Below, one piece after another: positions 43,284 through 52,567 of a stretch of 64,000 bases of DNA (position 1 is its first letter; every line of letters starts with the position of its first letter). Origin of the DNA: Candidatus Obscuribacterales bacterium. Its GTDB lineage: Bacteria > Cyanobacteriota > Vampirovibrionia > Obscuribacterales > Obscuribacteraceae. The stretch covers positions 32,578 through 96,577 of the forward strand of contig CASBPX010000027.1 in the NCBI GenBank assembly GCA_949127735.1, in the 5' to 3' direction. The translations under genes were made by a program, and so were the position numbers. A model generated the notes under the pieces. It saw nothing but the letters and a program-made list of their open reading frames with translations, ran no database searches and was not told the DNA's origin.

Positions 43284-44642
43284 TCAATATCTCAGCAAGT
43301 GTGTACTAAATTCAAATTCAGCATCATTTAAATAGGCTGATACCTCTGAAGTTTTAACGACGATAAAGGTGTTAGCCAGCTCGGGCCCCAGCTGCTGAAA
43401 CAAGAATAGATCAGCTTCCAGTTCGGTTAACGCCTCATTGAGACTTTGAGGTAGACGTTCAATCTGACCGGCAATCATTTCTTCATCACTGAGTTCACTG
43501 GGCTCACATTGCACTGCTGGTGGCGCCACCAGTTTGCGCTTGACGCCATCTAAGCCGCAAGCGATTACCGCACCCAGTGCCAGGTACGGATTTGCAGTAG
43601 CATCACATGCCTTAAGCTCAATATTGCAAGTTTGACTTTCCTGGCCGGAAAAAAGCGATGGCACACGCAAAGCAGCTTCGCGATTATCAATGCCCCAGCA
43701 AGTGTAAGCAGAGCTCCAACTGCGCGGCTTGAGACGTCTGTAAGAATTAACTGAAGGGCAAGTGATAGCGGTGAGGGCTTTCAAATGAGTTAAAATGCCG
43801 GCGATAAATTGAAGACCAATTTCGCTCAGGTTACCACTTTCTGATTGCGCATCGTAAAACAAATTTGTTTTTTCATCACTGCTCCAAAGTGACAAATGCA
43901 AATGGCAGCCATTGCCCGCATCTTCCGATGAGCGTTTAGGCATAAATGTCGCAGTCAGGCCGAGCTCCTGCGCCACACCATATGCTGTTTCTCTGTATGT
44001 GATCAAATTGTCTGCGGCCGTAAGCGCGGTTGCCGGTTCGATGCTCAGTTCATGCTGGCCGGCACCAAGCTCAGCGTAATATTGTTCGACCTTTAGATCT
44101 TGCCGCTCCAGGCAATCAAACAGGCGCGAGATAAACCGGTCAGCAGCATTCATGCTCTGTGTTGAAAAACACAAACCCTTATCTACAGGCCTGAATTCAC
44201 CGGCTTCCATCACCCCGAGCATAAACTCGGGCTCGAAAGCGGCAAGCACCTTAAAGCCCATATCAGCTGCAGCTTCGATTTGTTTCTTGAGAAAATTGCG
44301 CGGACAAGAGGCCCACGGCCCACCATTAAGCTCTTGCATGTCGCATAGAACTGAAGCCGAAGCCGAAGTGTACGGTAGAAGGCGAAAAGTGTCCAGATCT
44401 GGAATTAAACGCACTTCCCCAGTGGCACTGTAACCACTGTCAGTCTGCATTTGATCGAGCAAATTCTGCGCCATAGTGGCTTTGACAATGCCGATACCAC
44501 TCTTGAATCTACCGGCGGCAGTAGCGATGCTCGAACATTTACCTCGCACGCAACCATTGGTGTCGCTGAACAAAAAGCGCACCAGTTTCACACCTGCTGC
44601 CTGTGCCTTTCCGATCACTTCTTCTGCGGTTCTGGCGGCCAT
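43284..44642 (-). CDS. Glutamine-synthetase-like (gamma-glutamyl ligase) enzyme
   Basis: The protein is 452 residues. It shows GlnA-family motifs: N-terminal FLFSDTNGCVRGK, EPEFML, AELGAGQHELSIEP, NGCHLHLSL and RLKPRSW (substrate/ATP side). It is closer to the gamma-glutamylpolyamine synthetase and FluG group than to housekeeping GlnA, and lacks the adenylylation Tyr loop as far as I can see. It should join an amine to the gamma-carboxylate of glutamate using ATP. Its ATG abuts the TAG of the transglutaminase-like gene (TAGATG), so the two are coupled. Confidence 0.82.
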   Translation of the reverse strand: MAARTAEEVIGKAQAAGVKLVRFLFSDTNGCVRGKCSSIATAAGRFKSGIGIVKATMAQNLLDQMQTDSGYSATGEVRLIPDLDTFRLLPYTSASASVLCDMQELNGGPWASCPRNFLKKQIEAAADMGFKVLAAFEPEFMLGVMEAGEFRPVDKGLCFSTQSMNAADRFISRLFDCLERQDLKVEQYYAELGAGQHELSIEPATALTAADNLITYRETAYGVAQELGLTATFMPKRSSEDAGNGCHLHLSLWSSDEKTNLFYDAQSESGNLSEIGLQFIAGILTHLKALTAITCPSVNSYRRLKPRSWSSAYTCWGIDNREAALRVPSLFSGQESQTCNIELKACDATANPYLALGAVIACGLDGVKRKLVAPPAVQCEPSELSDEEMIAGQIERLPQSLNEALTELEADLFLFQQLGPELANTFIVVKTSEVSAYLNDAEFEFSTHLLRY

Positions 44643-47462
44643 CTACTTGCCTTTGGACTTAGCCAGCTTGTGTACTTCTGACGCTTTCTCTTTGAGATCG
44701 GGCATCAAATCTTTATTGCCAAAATGAACAGCGTCGTAGACAGTAAAGAAATCAGACAAGGCGTCCGGAAGACCACGATCGGCATTCATGCCTTGCTTAA
44801 TTCGATCTTTAATAATGTCTGCTACACGATGAACAAATTGAGTACTGGTTTCGTGCTCCATTCGCTCGATCTTTATCTTCTTCAGATCTTTGATAATGGC
44901 CAGGTAGAGCTTCCACTCTGGTCCACGCCAGCGTTTCATAGCCGCTTCTTGCCGCAGATGCCTGACGAGTACAATAATGCCGTAAATTATGCCGGCAAGA
45001 AGTATCAGCGACGAAATTATGATGGCAATCCAACCCATAATGCGGCGCGGACTGAAACCGTCATCGCTCAAATCAAGGCCCGTCTGAGCTTCTACCATTT
45101 TTTCTAAAGCACTGAAACTGTAGCCTTCTTCACGAGCCTGGGCCGGCAATATACCGTCAGGTACGGAGTCGAAAGGCACCCAACCGTACTCAGGTATAAA
45201 CACTTCGGACCAGAGGTGCGCGTCTGCGCTCGAGACTTCTCGCATGCCTGAAATTTTATTGGTTTTGCCGATGCCATAACCGCTCACTAGCCGGGCCGGT
45301 AAACCAACACTGCGGCAGAGCACCACAAATGATGCGGCAAAATCTTTGCTGTTGCCCAGCTTGCGCTCAAACAAAAATTGATTGATGCGATCATCGGCGC
45401 CTTCAAAATCGGACGGCTTATTGGCTTCAAACTTAGCGTGTGTGCGCACAATCTTGCAAATTTTATCTGCGGTGCTGAACCAGTTACCGGTCTGTCCCGC
45501 AGACTGATTAGCAAAATTGACCACTTCAGGCGAAAGGTTTTCGGGAAGTTGCAAATAGTTAGCCAGCTGTTTGCGAATCTGTTCTTCTTGCTGCATAGTC
45601 AATGCCGGTTCATTTCGCATACGAGCCGTATCGTACAGAGGCAATTGTGATACCACTTTAAAAGTGGTGCCTTTTCTCAATATTTCAGAACTCTGCACCA
45701 TGCCGTAATCATCTACGGTCAAAGTCTTGCCACCGATACCCACCATCTGCGGAATCCAGCAAACTGGGACCACATTATCAAGATCGGACAGTACTTCGTA
45801 GCCTTGAGTTAGTTCTACTGTGGGCAAAACTTTGGGCACAATAAAAGCATTGGCTTTCTTTAAATCAAAATTGGGTTTCTCTGGCTTAAAGAACACATAA
45901 TGCACCGCTGTGGCTGCGCCAAAACCGCTTAACTCTGCGTCCAGAGAACGCAAGCGCTCTTCTTCTAGTTCTTTTTCAGCTTGTGCTTCTTCGCTCAGCG
46001 CCGGTTGGCCAGAAGTTAATGCCGCGTCAGGCTCAACTGCAGACTCTGACTTTCCAGTAATTGGCTTTATATCGATATTCTTAGCGGTGAGAAAATCTTT
46101 GGAACGCATCCAGAAGCGACCGTCAAAATTGTCGAAAACAGCTCGCCTTTCATAAAACAGGCGCGTGGAGCTGACTTTAAAAAGTATTTCTTTTGATTTG
46201 GTTTCTTGAGCGCCGTCCATGTCTACCAGCTTGGTCGCCAGCGAACCGCCCTGGCCACCACCACCAGTGCCATTAGTTCCATTAGTTCCATTAGTTCCGT
46301 TAGTACCGTTGGCACCTTTGCCAGCGCCACCACTAGCTTTGGCAATAGCATCAGCGAGCTTCTGATCTTTTTGTGCTTTGCTTTCCTTTTCAGCATTCTG
46401 GCCGCCCTTCTTTCCAGCATTCTTTCCAGCATTCTTTCCAGCATTCTTTCCGGAAGCTTTGTCAGGGTTTTCAGACCCTTCTTGGCCTTTCTCGTCTTTG
46501 GCCTTCTTCACGGCTTCAGCTTTCGCCTGCTTTTCACCAGGCTTAGTAGATCCAGCAGCAGGAGCTTTGCCCTTACCAGAAGGAGGAGCCGCAGCCGACT
46601 TGTCCGCTTGATGCTCTTGCGCGGCCAACTGAGCAGCTTTCTTTTCAGCATCGTTGAGACGCTTTACACCGAGATTATGCAGCGGAGCGTTATAAGTATT
46701 ACGCGCTGGCTGGTTGGCACCATCATGCTTGCTAAAGTCTGGGAGGAGACGCATCAAACTGGCCAAGTTCATGTTTTTCAAGCTGGAAGTAATAATGTCT
46801 ATAGTGTCATCAGAGCGCGGCACCATTAAAAAAGAAAACAATGTAATTATGGGCAGAAGAGCCAGGGTCAACTGCGCACTACCGCTTGGACTTCGTCTTT
46901 TTTCGCTGACAAAAGAAGGCACTATCGGTGCCGGTTTCATCGGTTTATCTAGCCAATTGGTTAAAGTGCGCGACATGCAATCGTAATAAAGCATCGCTGT
47001 ACCAAGACTGATGTAAGTCAGCACAGCACCACCAAAAGCCAGACTGCGAGCCACAGGCGAAAGACAGCAAAGAATTAAGGCGCCGAGCATTGCTGAAAGA
47101 TTGATATCGGAACGCGATTTCAAATCGAATGTATGCAGGGCGAAGGTACCGGCGATGAAGTGCACCACCGGCCCCCAGAAATCGGCTGGCCCGTTCATGG
47201 GGTTCATAAATTCGGCCAGTGCGTTGGCTCCCACAGCGAGCACACCCACCACTACAATAATTTGCATCCACTTCTGGTTTTCGTGGCGATATTGATAGGC
47301 CACAAGCGAGCCAATGGTGCACAAAGTAAAACCAAGCACAATCACCGGCCACGCTGTCTTAACAAAGATACAGCTGGCTAAGATGCAAGTCAGAGTCATC
47401 AAATAGACAATAATTCGCAGAGGAATTGAATCTTCAGGAGGTAAGCTTTCACGTTTGCTCAT
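44643..47462 (-). CDS. TgpA-like membrane protein with transglutaminase-like domain (catalytic Cys replaced by Ser)
   Basis: The protein is 939 residues. About six N-terminal membrane spans (12-175) are followed by a long low-complexity region (260-420, with GKNA and NGT repeats), then a transglutaminase-core domain (about 660-780), one membrane span (about 815-840) and a DUF4129-like cytoplasmic tail. The core keeps LVSGYGIG, His749 in DAHLWSEVF and Asp765 in WVPFDS, but the nucleophile motif G-x-C-x-D reads GNSKDF, with Ser705 (45348-45350). Cysteine chemistry is therefore lost. This is the third gene of the conserved moxR-DUF58-transglutaminase set; its start overlaps the DUF58 stop by 4 bases. 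Confidence 0.88.
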   Translation of the reverse strand: MSKRESLPPEDSIPLRIIVYLMTLTCILASCIFVKTAWPVIVLGFTLCTIGSLVAYQYRHENQKWMQIIVVVGVLAVGANALAEFMNPMNGPADFWGPVVHFIAGTFALHTFDLKSRSDINLSAMLGALILCCLSPVARSLAFGGAVLTYISLGTAMLYYDCMSRTLTNWLDKPMKPAPIVPSFVSEKRRSPSGSAQLTLALLPIITLFSFLMVPRSDDTIDIITSSLKNMNLASLMRLLPDFSKHDGANQPARNTYNAPLHNLGVKRLNDAEKKAAQLAAQEHQADKSAAAPPSGKGKAPAAGSTKPGEKQAKAEAVKKAKDEKGQEGSENPDKASGKNAGKNAGKNAGKKGGQNAEKESKAQKDQKLADAIAKASGGAGKGANGTNGTNGTNGTNGTGGGGQGGSLATKLVDMDGAQETKSKEILFKVSSTRLFYERRAVFDNFDGRFWMRSKDFLTAKNIDIKPITGKSESAVEPDAALTSGQPALSEEAQAEKELEEERLRSLDAELSGFGAATAVHYVFFKPEKPNFDLKKANAFIVPKVLPTVELTQGYEVLSDLDNVVPVCWIPQMVGIGGKTLTVDDYGMVQSSEILRKGTTFKVVSQLPLYDTARMRNEPALTMQQEEQIRKQLANYLQLPENLSPEVVNFANQSAGQTGNWFSTADKICKIVRTHAKFEANKPSDFEGADDRINQFLFERKLGNSKDFAASFVVLCRSVGLPARLVSGYGIGKTNKISGMREVSSADAHLWSEVFIPEYGWVPFDSVPDGILPAQAREEGYSFSALEKMVEAQTGLDLSDDGFSPRRIMGWIAIIISSLILLAGIIYGIIVLVRHLRQEAAMKRWRGPEWKLYLAIIKDLKKIKIERMEHETSTQFVHRVADIIKDRIKQGMNADRGLPDALSDFFTVYDAVHFGNKDLMPDLKEKASEVHKLAKSKGK
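46271..46315 (-). repeat. Nine-base tandem repeat encoding Asn-Gly-Thr
   Basis: About five copies of a 9-base unit (CATTAGTTC on the plus strand) encode NGT repeats in the disordered part of the transglutaminase-like protein. Asn-x-Thr is also a glycosylation-type sequon, but no glycosylation is implied. Confidence 0.7.
46404..46451 (-). repeat. Twelve-base tandem repeat encoding Gly-Lys-Asn-Ala
   Basis: Three perfect copies plus a partial copy of AGCATTCTTTCC (plus strand) encode a GKNA repeat in the same disordered region. Confidence 0.7.
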
Positions 47463-49060
47463 AAGCCGTCAAAATCTCCTTCCGACTCTACGCGAGCGAC
47501 TACCATGCCACCAGTAGGGCCAATTTCATTGCGCTCTGACTTTTTAGTTGAAGCTCCACGCGCACTTTTAAAGTTTACGCCCTTCTCGCTATTCTGGTTC
47601 TCCATTCCCGGCAATGGTTCGCTCTCATCTTGCCAGTTGGGCGAAACTTCTACTACTTCTACAGGCTGACAAACCACGTCGCCTTTGCCTGGACTGTATT
47701 TCATAATTTTTTCGGAAGTAGGCAGAACTGTAAGTAACGGTCTGTCGTTAACATGCGACCAGGTTTCAAAATCTGTCGGGTCTTCCTCTTCTATGGTTTT
47801 GCGGTTGGCCGCCACTTTGGTAATAGGTTCGACCCGGGCCAGTATTTCAGCAGTCAGAGCCAGACCGGGAGGCACATGCGGCAGGTCAGCCATGAGCGCT
47901 TGCAAGTCGGCAGATTCGGTAGAAGGATTGAGAATCAACCTGGGCATGTGGCCAAGACTGTGACCAAGGTGCACTAGTGAATTAATCAAAGTGACTGTCA
48001 ATTCAAATTGTTCAGGTGAGCGGTAATTAGCGCGAAGATTGAGCAAAATATCAAAAACCGGCAGAGTCTCTGAATCAAATTCGCGCACCAGCATTTTGCC
48101 CTGCCTGGCTGTCGAGGCCCAGTGAATGTGCCGTAGGCTGTCGCCACTGCGAAACTCGCGCACGCTTCTAAAACTGCTTGATTGGTGAGTGATCACCGAA
48201 GTGGAAGTTGCATGACCCATGGGCGAAACGATGCCGGTTAGTCGATAAAGAAAATTTCCTGATATTGATAGAACATTTGGATAAACAGTAATGCTGGCAT
48301 CAGCGTCTCCGGCATCTTTATTCAATTTTACAGAGCGCGACCACCAGACAATGCCGAAAGGAAAACAAGTTGTCAGTTCAATGCTGTCAAGATAATAAAT
48401 GCCGCGTTTGAGTGATGGGGTAGGAAAGCTGTACCATTCCGAGCTTTCTAATTTGTCGATATAGACCGGATCTGGAGCGATGGTAACATCGCTCGGCAGG
48501 CCATCAGTAGAACGCTTGAGCATATTGACCGTCATACGCAGGGCACGCGTTGGCACCACCCACGATATCGGCCCCAGTTTTAACTGGCGCTTAATATTTA
48601 CTTTTATGGTGGCAGTTTCCAGCGGAGCTACTTCTTGCGGCAAAGAGTAACTGGCAGTGAGGCCCGCCAATTCAAAGAATGGCAGAACAAAACCTAGAAT
48701 CAAAGCTACGAGAAAGGCGGCAGAAAGTAAATAAATCCACTCGCTGGCTACCACCGCAGCAAAAATATAAAGCCCTACCGAGACTACCAGCATGCCAAAT
48801 TGTCGGCCTTCCAGATAGACGCTGTAACCAAAACCAACAGGAACTTTCAACCGCCGTCCGCCGGAGCTACCAAAGGGCGTGCTTGTATCCAATGGGCGGC
48901 CAGGCGCCAGGCCTGAGCTCATGCCTGGGCCCATACTAGAGCCCGTGCCTGAACCGGCCTGCGCCGGAGGCATTGGTTTAGCTGCACCAGATTTGGTGCT
49001 CCCCGCAGCGCTAGGCTGGGACGGGGACGGTCTCAAGGATTTTTTCGATGAGTTCTGCAT
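47459..49060 (-). CDS. DUF58 domain membrane protein
   Basis: The protein is 533 residues. A Pro/Gly/Ser-rich N-terminus (1-70) precedes two membrane spans (about 85-130) and a beta-rich domain. The DUF58 signature FRSVREFRSGDSLRHIHW ASTARQGKMLVREFDSE is complete at about 300-335, followed by a von Willebrand-like segment. It is a standard partner of MoxR ATPases in envelope or secretion-related assemblies. The ATG start overlaps the end of moxR by 50 bases; a later start in the Gly-rich part is possible. The C-terminal tail is disordered. Confidence 0.87.
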   Translation of the reverse strand: MQNSSKKSLRPSPSQPSAAGSTKSGAAKPMPPAQAGSGTGSSMGPGMSSGLAPGRPLDTSTPFGSSGGRRLKVPVGFGYSVYLEGRQFGMLVVSVGLYIFAAVVASEWIYLLSAAFLVALILGFVLPFFELAGLTASYSLPQEVAPLETATIKVNIKRQLKLGPISWVVPTRALRMTVNMLKRSTDGLPSDVTIAPDPVYIDKLESSEWYSFPTPSLKRGIYYLDSIELTTCFPFGIVWWSRSVKLNKDAGDADASITVYPNVLSISGNFLYRLTGIVSPMGHATSTSVITHQSSSFRSVREFRSGDSLRHIHWASTARQGKMLVREFDSETLPVFDILLNLRANYRSPEQFELTVTLINSLVHLGHSLGHMPRLILNPSTESADLQALMADLPHVPPGLALTAEILARVEPITKVAANRKTIEEEDPTDFETWSHVNDRPLLTVLPTSEKIMKYSPGKGDVVCQPVEVVEVSPNWQDESEPLPGMENQNSEKGVNFKSARGASTKKSERNEIGPTGGMVVARVESEGDFDGL

Positions 49061-50057
49061 GACTGACCCGGTTGGTCTTTACTTTTGGTAGCACACGATG
49101 GCCGAATACAGCAGGGGCAAGCAGCTTAATATCATCAGGAGTGACAAAATCGCGACCATCGATAAAGGCGTTGGCCTGTGCCGCCTTTACTAATAATTGC
49201 GAGCCCCGTGGGCTGACCCCGAGCAATACCGATGGATGCTTTCTTGTGGTCTGGACAATTTGCACAACATAATTAACGAGAGCGTCATGGACGAATATTT
49301 TTCTCACACCCAGTCTTGCGGCTAAAACATCTTCGGTACTTAAAATAGAATCGACATTAAAAGCACCGTCTCGCATTGTCTTTTTGATTATTTCCGCTTC
49401 TTGATCTGCCTGCGGATAACCAAGAGACATAGACATCATGAACCGGTCGAGCTGGGCTTCCGGTAATGGGAATGTGCCGTGGTGTTCAATTGGGTTTTGA
49501 GTAGCGATAACAAAAAAGAGTTGTGGAAGTGGCCGGGTAGTACCATCGCTGGTGACCTGCCCCTCTTCCATAGCTTCTAACAAAGACGATTGTGTACGAG
49601 GTGTGGCGCGGTTGATTTCATCGACCAGCAGTATATTGGTGAAAATCGGCCCAGGTAAGAAGTGGAAAGAGCTATCTTTCTGGTCAAAAATGTTGACACC
49701 GGAGACGTCTGAGGGCAAAAGATCGGGTGTGCACTGAATGCGCTTAAAATTAGCCTTGACCGAGTTAGCGAGACTTTTTGCCAGGAGCGTTTTGCCCACA
49801 CCAGGTACATCTTCCAGTAGCACATGACCACCAGCCAGGAGTGCTACCACCGCCAGCTTTGCCGGTCTCGCCTGGCCAACCAAAGCTTTGCCCATGTTTT
49901 GCACCAGAGCCTTGGCAGCACCCGTGTATGGTGAAGTTTGACCTGGACTAGTGTTGGCGAAAGCCTGTGAATTATTCACTTTGTGCAGCCCTTTCAAATT
50001 GGGAAAATCCAAGTGCGATGCCGAGCTAACCCAGCCGCCCTGAACGATAGCTATCAT
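49011..50057 (-). CDS. moxR: MoxR-family AAA+ ATPase
   Basis: The protein is up to 348 residues from ATG 50057; GTG 49979, with AAAGGG upstream, is a credible shorter start. MoxR hallmarks: Walker A LEDVPGVGKTLLAK, Walker B LLVDEINRATPRTQSSLLEAMEE, sensor region VIATQNPIEHHGTFPLPEAQ LDRF and GVSPRGSQLL. MoxR ATPases act as chaperones that mature or remodel partner complexes, usually with a DUF58/VWA protein. It is the first gene of the leftward moxR-DUF58-transglutaminase-glutamine synthetase-amidohydrolase operon. Confidence 0.93.
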   Translation of the reverse strand: MIAIVQGGWVSSASHLDFPNLKGLHKVNNSQAFANTSPGQTSPYTGAAKALVQNMGKALVGQARPAKLAVVALLAGGHVLLEDVPGVGKTLLAKSLANSVKANFKRIQCTPDLLPSDVSGVNIFDQKDSSFHFLPGPIFTNILLVDEINRATPRTQSSLLEAMEEGQVTSDGTTRPLPQLFFVIATQNPIEHHGTFPLPEAQLDRFMMSMSLGYPQADQEAEIIKKTMRDGAFNVDSILSTEDVLAARLGVRKIFVHDALVNYVVQIVQTTRKHPSVLLGVSPRGSQLLVKAAQANAFIDGRDFVTPDDIKLLAPAVFGHRVLPKVKTNRVSHAELIEKILETVPVPA

Positions 50058-50262
50058 ACCCTTGTATGATTAGCATCTAAACCACTTGGAAAGAGCTCAT
50101 GCGGATTGACTTACAAAGCGAAATATCAAACCTGGAGCAAACAGAAGCACTATTTGCTGATTTATCAGCCTCAGGCCTATGCAGCCAGTTCGTTATGCTC
50201 ATATAATTGCTGGGAACGTTTAAGAAATCAGTTTAGGTTCAACTCTACGGCAGGAACGGCGG

Positions 50263-50469
50263 ATGTCAAACAATACCAAGTTAATTCTGTTAGGTCTGGC
50301 GATTTGCGTTATTCTTGGCATCGTGCTCCAAAACACAATCTTTAACAGCCTCTCAAGAGATCTGGGCGGTACAGGCGAGCTTCTTACGCCCGACGAAATG
50401 GCCAAGAAGCAAAAAACTGAAGCCATTAAAAATCAGAAGAAATTCGAGCAGACTCAAAAAGCCAAGTAA
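50263..50469 (+). CDS. Small membrane-anchored protein
   Basis: The protein is 68 residues. A GGAACGGCGG site precedes the ATG. The N-terminus has one membrane span (LILLGLAICVILGIVL), followed by a polar segment and a Lys/Gln-rich helix (KKQKTEAIKNQKKFEQTQKAK). It is a single-pass protein with a basic cytoplasmic or periplasmic tail, of unknown function. It is divergent from moxR across a 205-base gap in which I see no other gene. Confidence 0.6.
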   Translation: MSNNTKLILLGLAICVILGIVLQNTIFNSLSRDLGGTGELLTPDEMAKKQKTEAIKNQKKFEQTQKAK

Positions 50470-50472
50470 TCA

Positions 50473-50504
50473 GGTTTGGTTACCGGTACCGGTTTGGTTA
50501 CCGG
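50473..50504. repeat. Eighteen-base tandem repeat between convergent stops
   Basis: GGTTTGGTTACCGG occurs at 50473-50486 and 50491-50504, period 18, filling the gap between the small protein stop and the permease stop (50505-50507). Confidence 0.65.
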
Positions 50505-51704
50505 CTAGAGCACCGTACCTGGTGCCTCCTCTGTACTGGCAATGTTCAGCTCTGCTCTGTCTTCTGCTTTGACTTCTGCCACGACATCCGCTTTGACTTC
50601 AGCCTCGGCTATTGTCTCCCCTTTGTTATCTTCAAGCAAATGACGATAGGCAACATTTAAAGCGCTTGCTACGGGTATGGCGAAAATAATTCCCAACATG
50701 CCATCGATTCTGGCACCGATCATAATAGCGATAAAAATCACCACCGGATGCAGGCCGATTTTATTGCCGATATAACGCGGCGCTACCAGATTGTCTTTGA
50801 GCCACTGAAAAATATTAAAGACCAGAATCAGCACTACCACCTGGCCAAAGCGATTCATTGGCACATTATCGAGGCCATTTAAAGCCACTACAATTAGAGC
50901 GGGAAGAAAACCAATCGGTGGTCCTATTACAGGCACAACTTCCCAGATAGCAAGCAGCGCGCTCAGCACCAGAGCAAACGGCACACCGATGACCACATAA
51001 ACTACCAGCATTAACAGGCCAAAAAAGAGGCCAAGGACCAGCTGACCGCGGAAAAAGGCTTGCAGACTGATATCAATTTCGGCGGTCATGGCGGTGAGTT
51101 TGTTGTGATAGCGCCTGGGGAAAGTAGAAATTACCCAACCGGTCATGCGATAGCCGTCGAGCATAAAATAGAAAGAAACAACCAGAATACTTAGTGCGTA
51201 AAGTAACCAGGTCATAGTTGACATAGCCACTTCGCCCACTCGTGAAAAAATCATTGAAGTATCAGGTTTGGGCACATTCTGGGCTATCGAGGTGAGCAAA
51301 TCGATGGCTCGAAGCTGAATTTGAGCCGCGTGCAGCCTCTGGTCAAACGGAGCCAGCGAGCGACCAAAACTCTCAATAGTGCGCGGCAACTCATGAAACA
51401 CAGATTCTACGAGCTGATTCAGCTGCACCACCAGCGATGGCACCACAGTCAGCATTAAAATTGCCAGAACTACAGCCACTATACTGTAAACAATAAAAAT
51501 GGCCACCGATCGATTCTTCAAATATTTCTCAAACCAGTCAACTAAACTGATGAAGAGATAAGAAAGTAAAATCGATATACCTAGAATGCGAATAATATCG
51601 AGAAAATAAAAGGAAAATATACAGACCACGCCAAAAAGTATGACCGAAAGTACAGCAATGACCAGTTTGCGCTGCAGGTCTATAAGTTTGTCGTTTTCCG
51701 GCAC
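50505..51704 (-). CDS. AI-2E/PerM-family permease
   Basis: The protein is 399 residues with about eight membrane spans. The AI-2E transporter family pattern is present: N-terminal paired spans (VIAVLSVILFGVVCIFSFYF), a soluble loop with FHELPRTIES, then ALLAIWEVVPVIGPPIGFLP and IGNKIGLHPVVIFIAIMIGA, a highly typical block. Members export or import varied small molecules, and some are Na+/H+ antiporters; the substrate is not predictable here. The C-terminal 40 residues are an acidic Glu/Ala/Val-rich tail. The TPR gene upstream is 25 bases away in the same direction. Confidence 0.9.
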   Translation of the reverse strand: MPENDKLIDLQRKLVIAVLSVILFGVVCIFSFYFLDIIRILGISILLSYLFISLVDWFEKYLKNRSVAIFIVYSIVAVVLAILMLTVVPSLVVQLNQLVESVFHELPRTIESFGRSLAPFDQRLHAAQIQLRAIDLLTSIAQNVPKPDTSMIFSRVGEVAMSTMTWLLYALSILVVSFYFMLDGYRMTGWVISTFPRRYHNKLTAMTAEIDISLQAFFRGQLVLGLFFGLLMLVVYVVIGVPFALVLSALLAIWEVVPVIGPPIGFLPALIVVALNGLDNVPMNRFGQVVVLILVFNIFQWLKDNLVAPRYIGNKIGLHPVVIFIAIMIGARIDGMLGIIFAIPVASALNVAYRHLLEDNKGETIAEAEVKADVVAEVKAEDRAELNIASTEEAPGTVL

Positions 51705-51729
51705 AGTTTACGTCGTCCTTGTAGAGCAA

Positions 51730-52470
51730 TTAATTAGCAGGCTTCAAAGCAGCCTTAATAAAATCAATTTTGGCTTTCAGCTCACCAGGGATGGTGGCAG
51801 CAGTAAAACCCTTAATTTCCACCACCGATTTGTATTGAATAAAAGCATCATCAAACTTTTTTTCTTTCATGTAAATGTCACCAAGTAACTCGCAATATTC
51901 TGCTCGGTCGGGCTTAAGCATAATTGCCAACTTAATTTCCTGCTCAGCAGGCTCAAGCGATTGTGTCTCACCAGCGGCGGTGAGCAATACTTGCACCAGA
52001 CGAAAATGGCAATCAGTGTCAGCCGCATCGATTTCGAGAGCCTGCCTGAATGAGGCCTCAGCCTCAGTCAAGCGCTTTTGCCTTTGTAGGATAATGCCCA
52101 AATTATAAAAATAATCAGCCCGCTTCGGCCTCAATTTCAAAGCAATTCGTGCCTCGCTTTCTGCTGTGGTCAATTCACCCAGATCTTTCAATGCCAGAGC
52201 CAGATTATTGTGATAGCCCGCTGCGAAGGCATTAATTTGAATGGCGCGACGATAACACTCCACCGCCTCTTTCAATTTCCCAGTAGATTGCAGCTCAATG
52301 CCCTTCATGTTCAACTCTCGAGCTGTGTCAACCGACTTCGTACGCACTGGAACTTGAGCGTCTAGCGGTGCGATCAAAATAGTTGACGAGAGCAAACTCA
52401 AAATGAGTAAGCAAGATATTCGGCAGAAACTGTTAGGCAAAGCGAAGGCGCGCATGGCAATACTATTCAC
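51730..52470 (-). CDS. Secreted TPR protein
   Basis: The protein is 246 residues from GTG 52470 (ATG 52455 is an alternative; neither has a clear ribosome site). A signal peptide (CLLILSLLSSTILIAPLDAQ) is followed by about five TPR units (GKLKEAVECYRRAIQINAFA, KRLTEAEASFRQALEIDAAD, KKFDDAFIQYKSVVEIKGFT). It is probably periplasmic and lies upstream of the permease gene, with which it may be co-transcribed. Confidence 0.72.
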   Translation of the reverse strand: MNSIAMRAFALPNSFCRISCLLILSLLSSTILIAPLDAQVPVRTKSVDTARELNMKGIELQSTGKLKEAVECYRRAIQINAFAAGYHNNLALALKDLGELTTAESEARIALKLRPKRADYFYNLGIILQRQKRLTEAEASFRQALEIDAADTDCHFRLVQVLLTAAGETQSLEPAEQEIKLAIMLKPDRAEYCELLGDIYMKEKKFDDAFIQYKSVVEIKGFTAATIPGELKAKIDFIKAALKPAN

Positions 52471-52567
52471 TGTTTCAACAAAAGCATCTTACTCTGCTAA
52501 GCTTCACAGGTAAAGGTCTGCCATTAGACGGTCGACAAAACGCCGACAAAACAAGGTAGCCGGGGCT

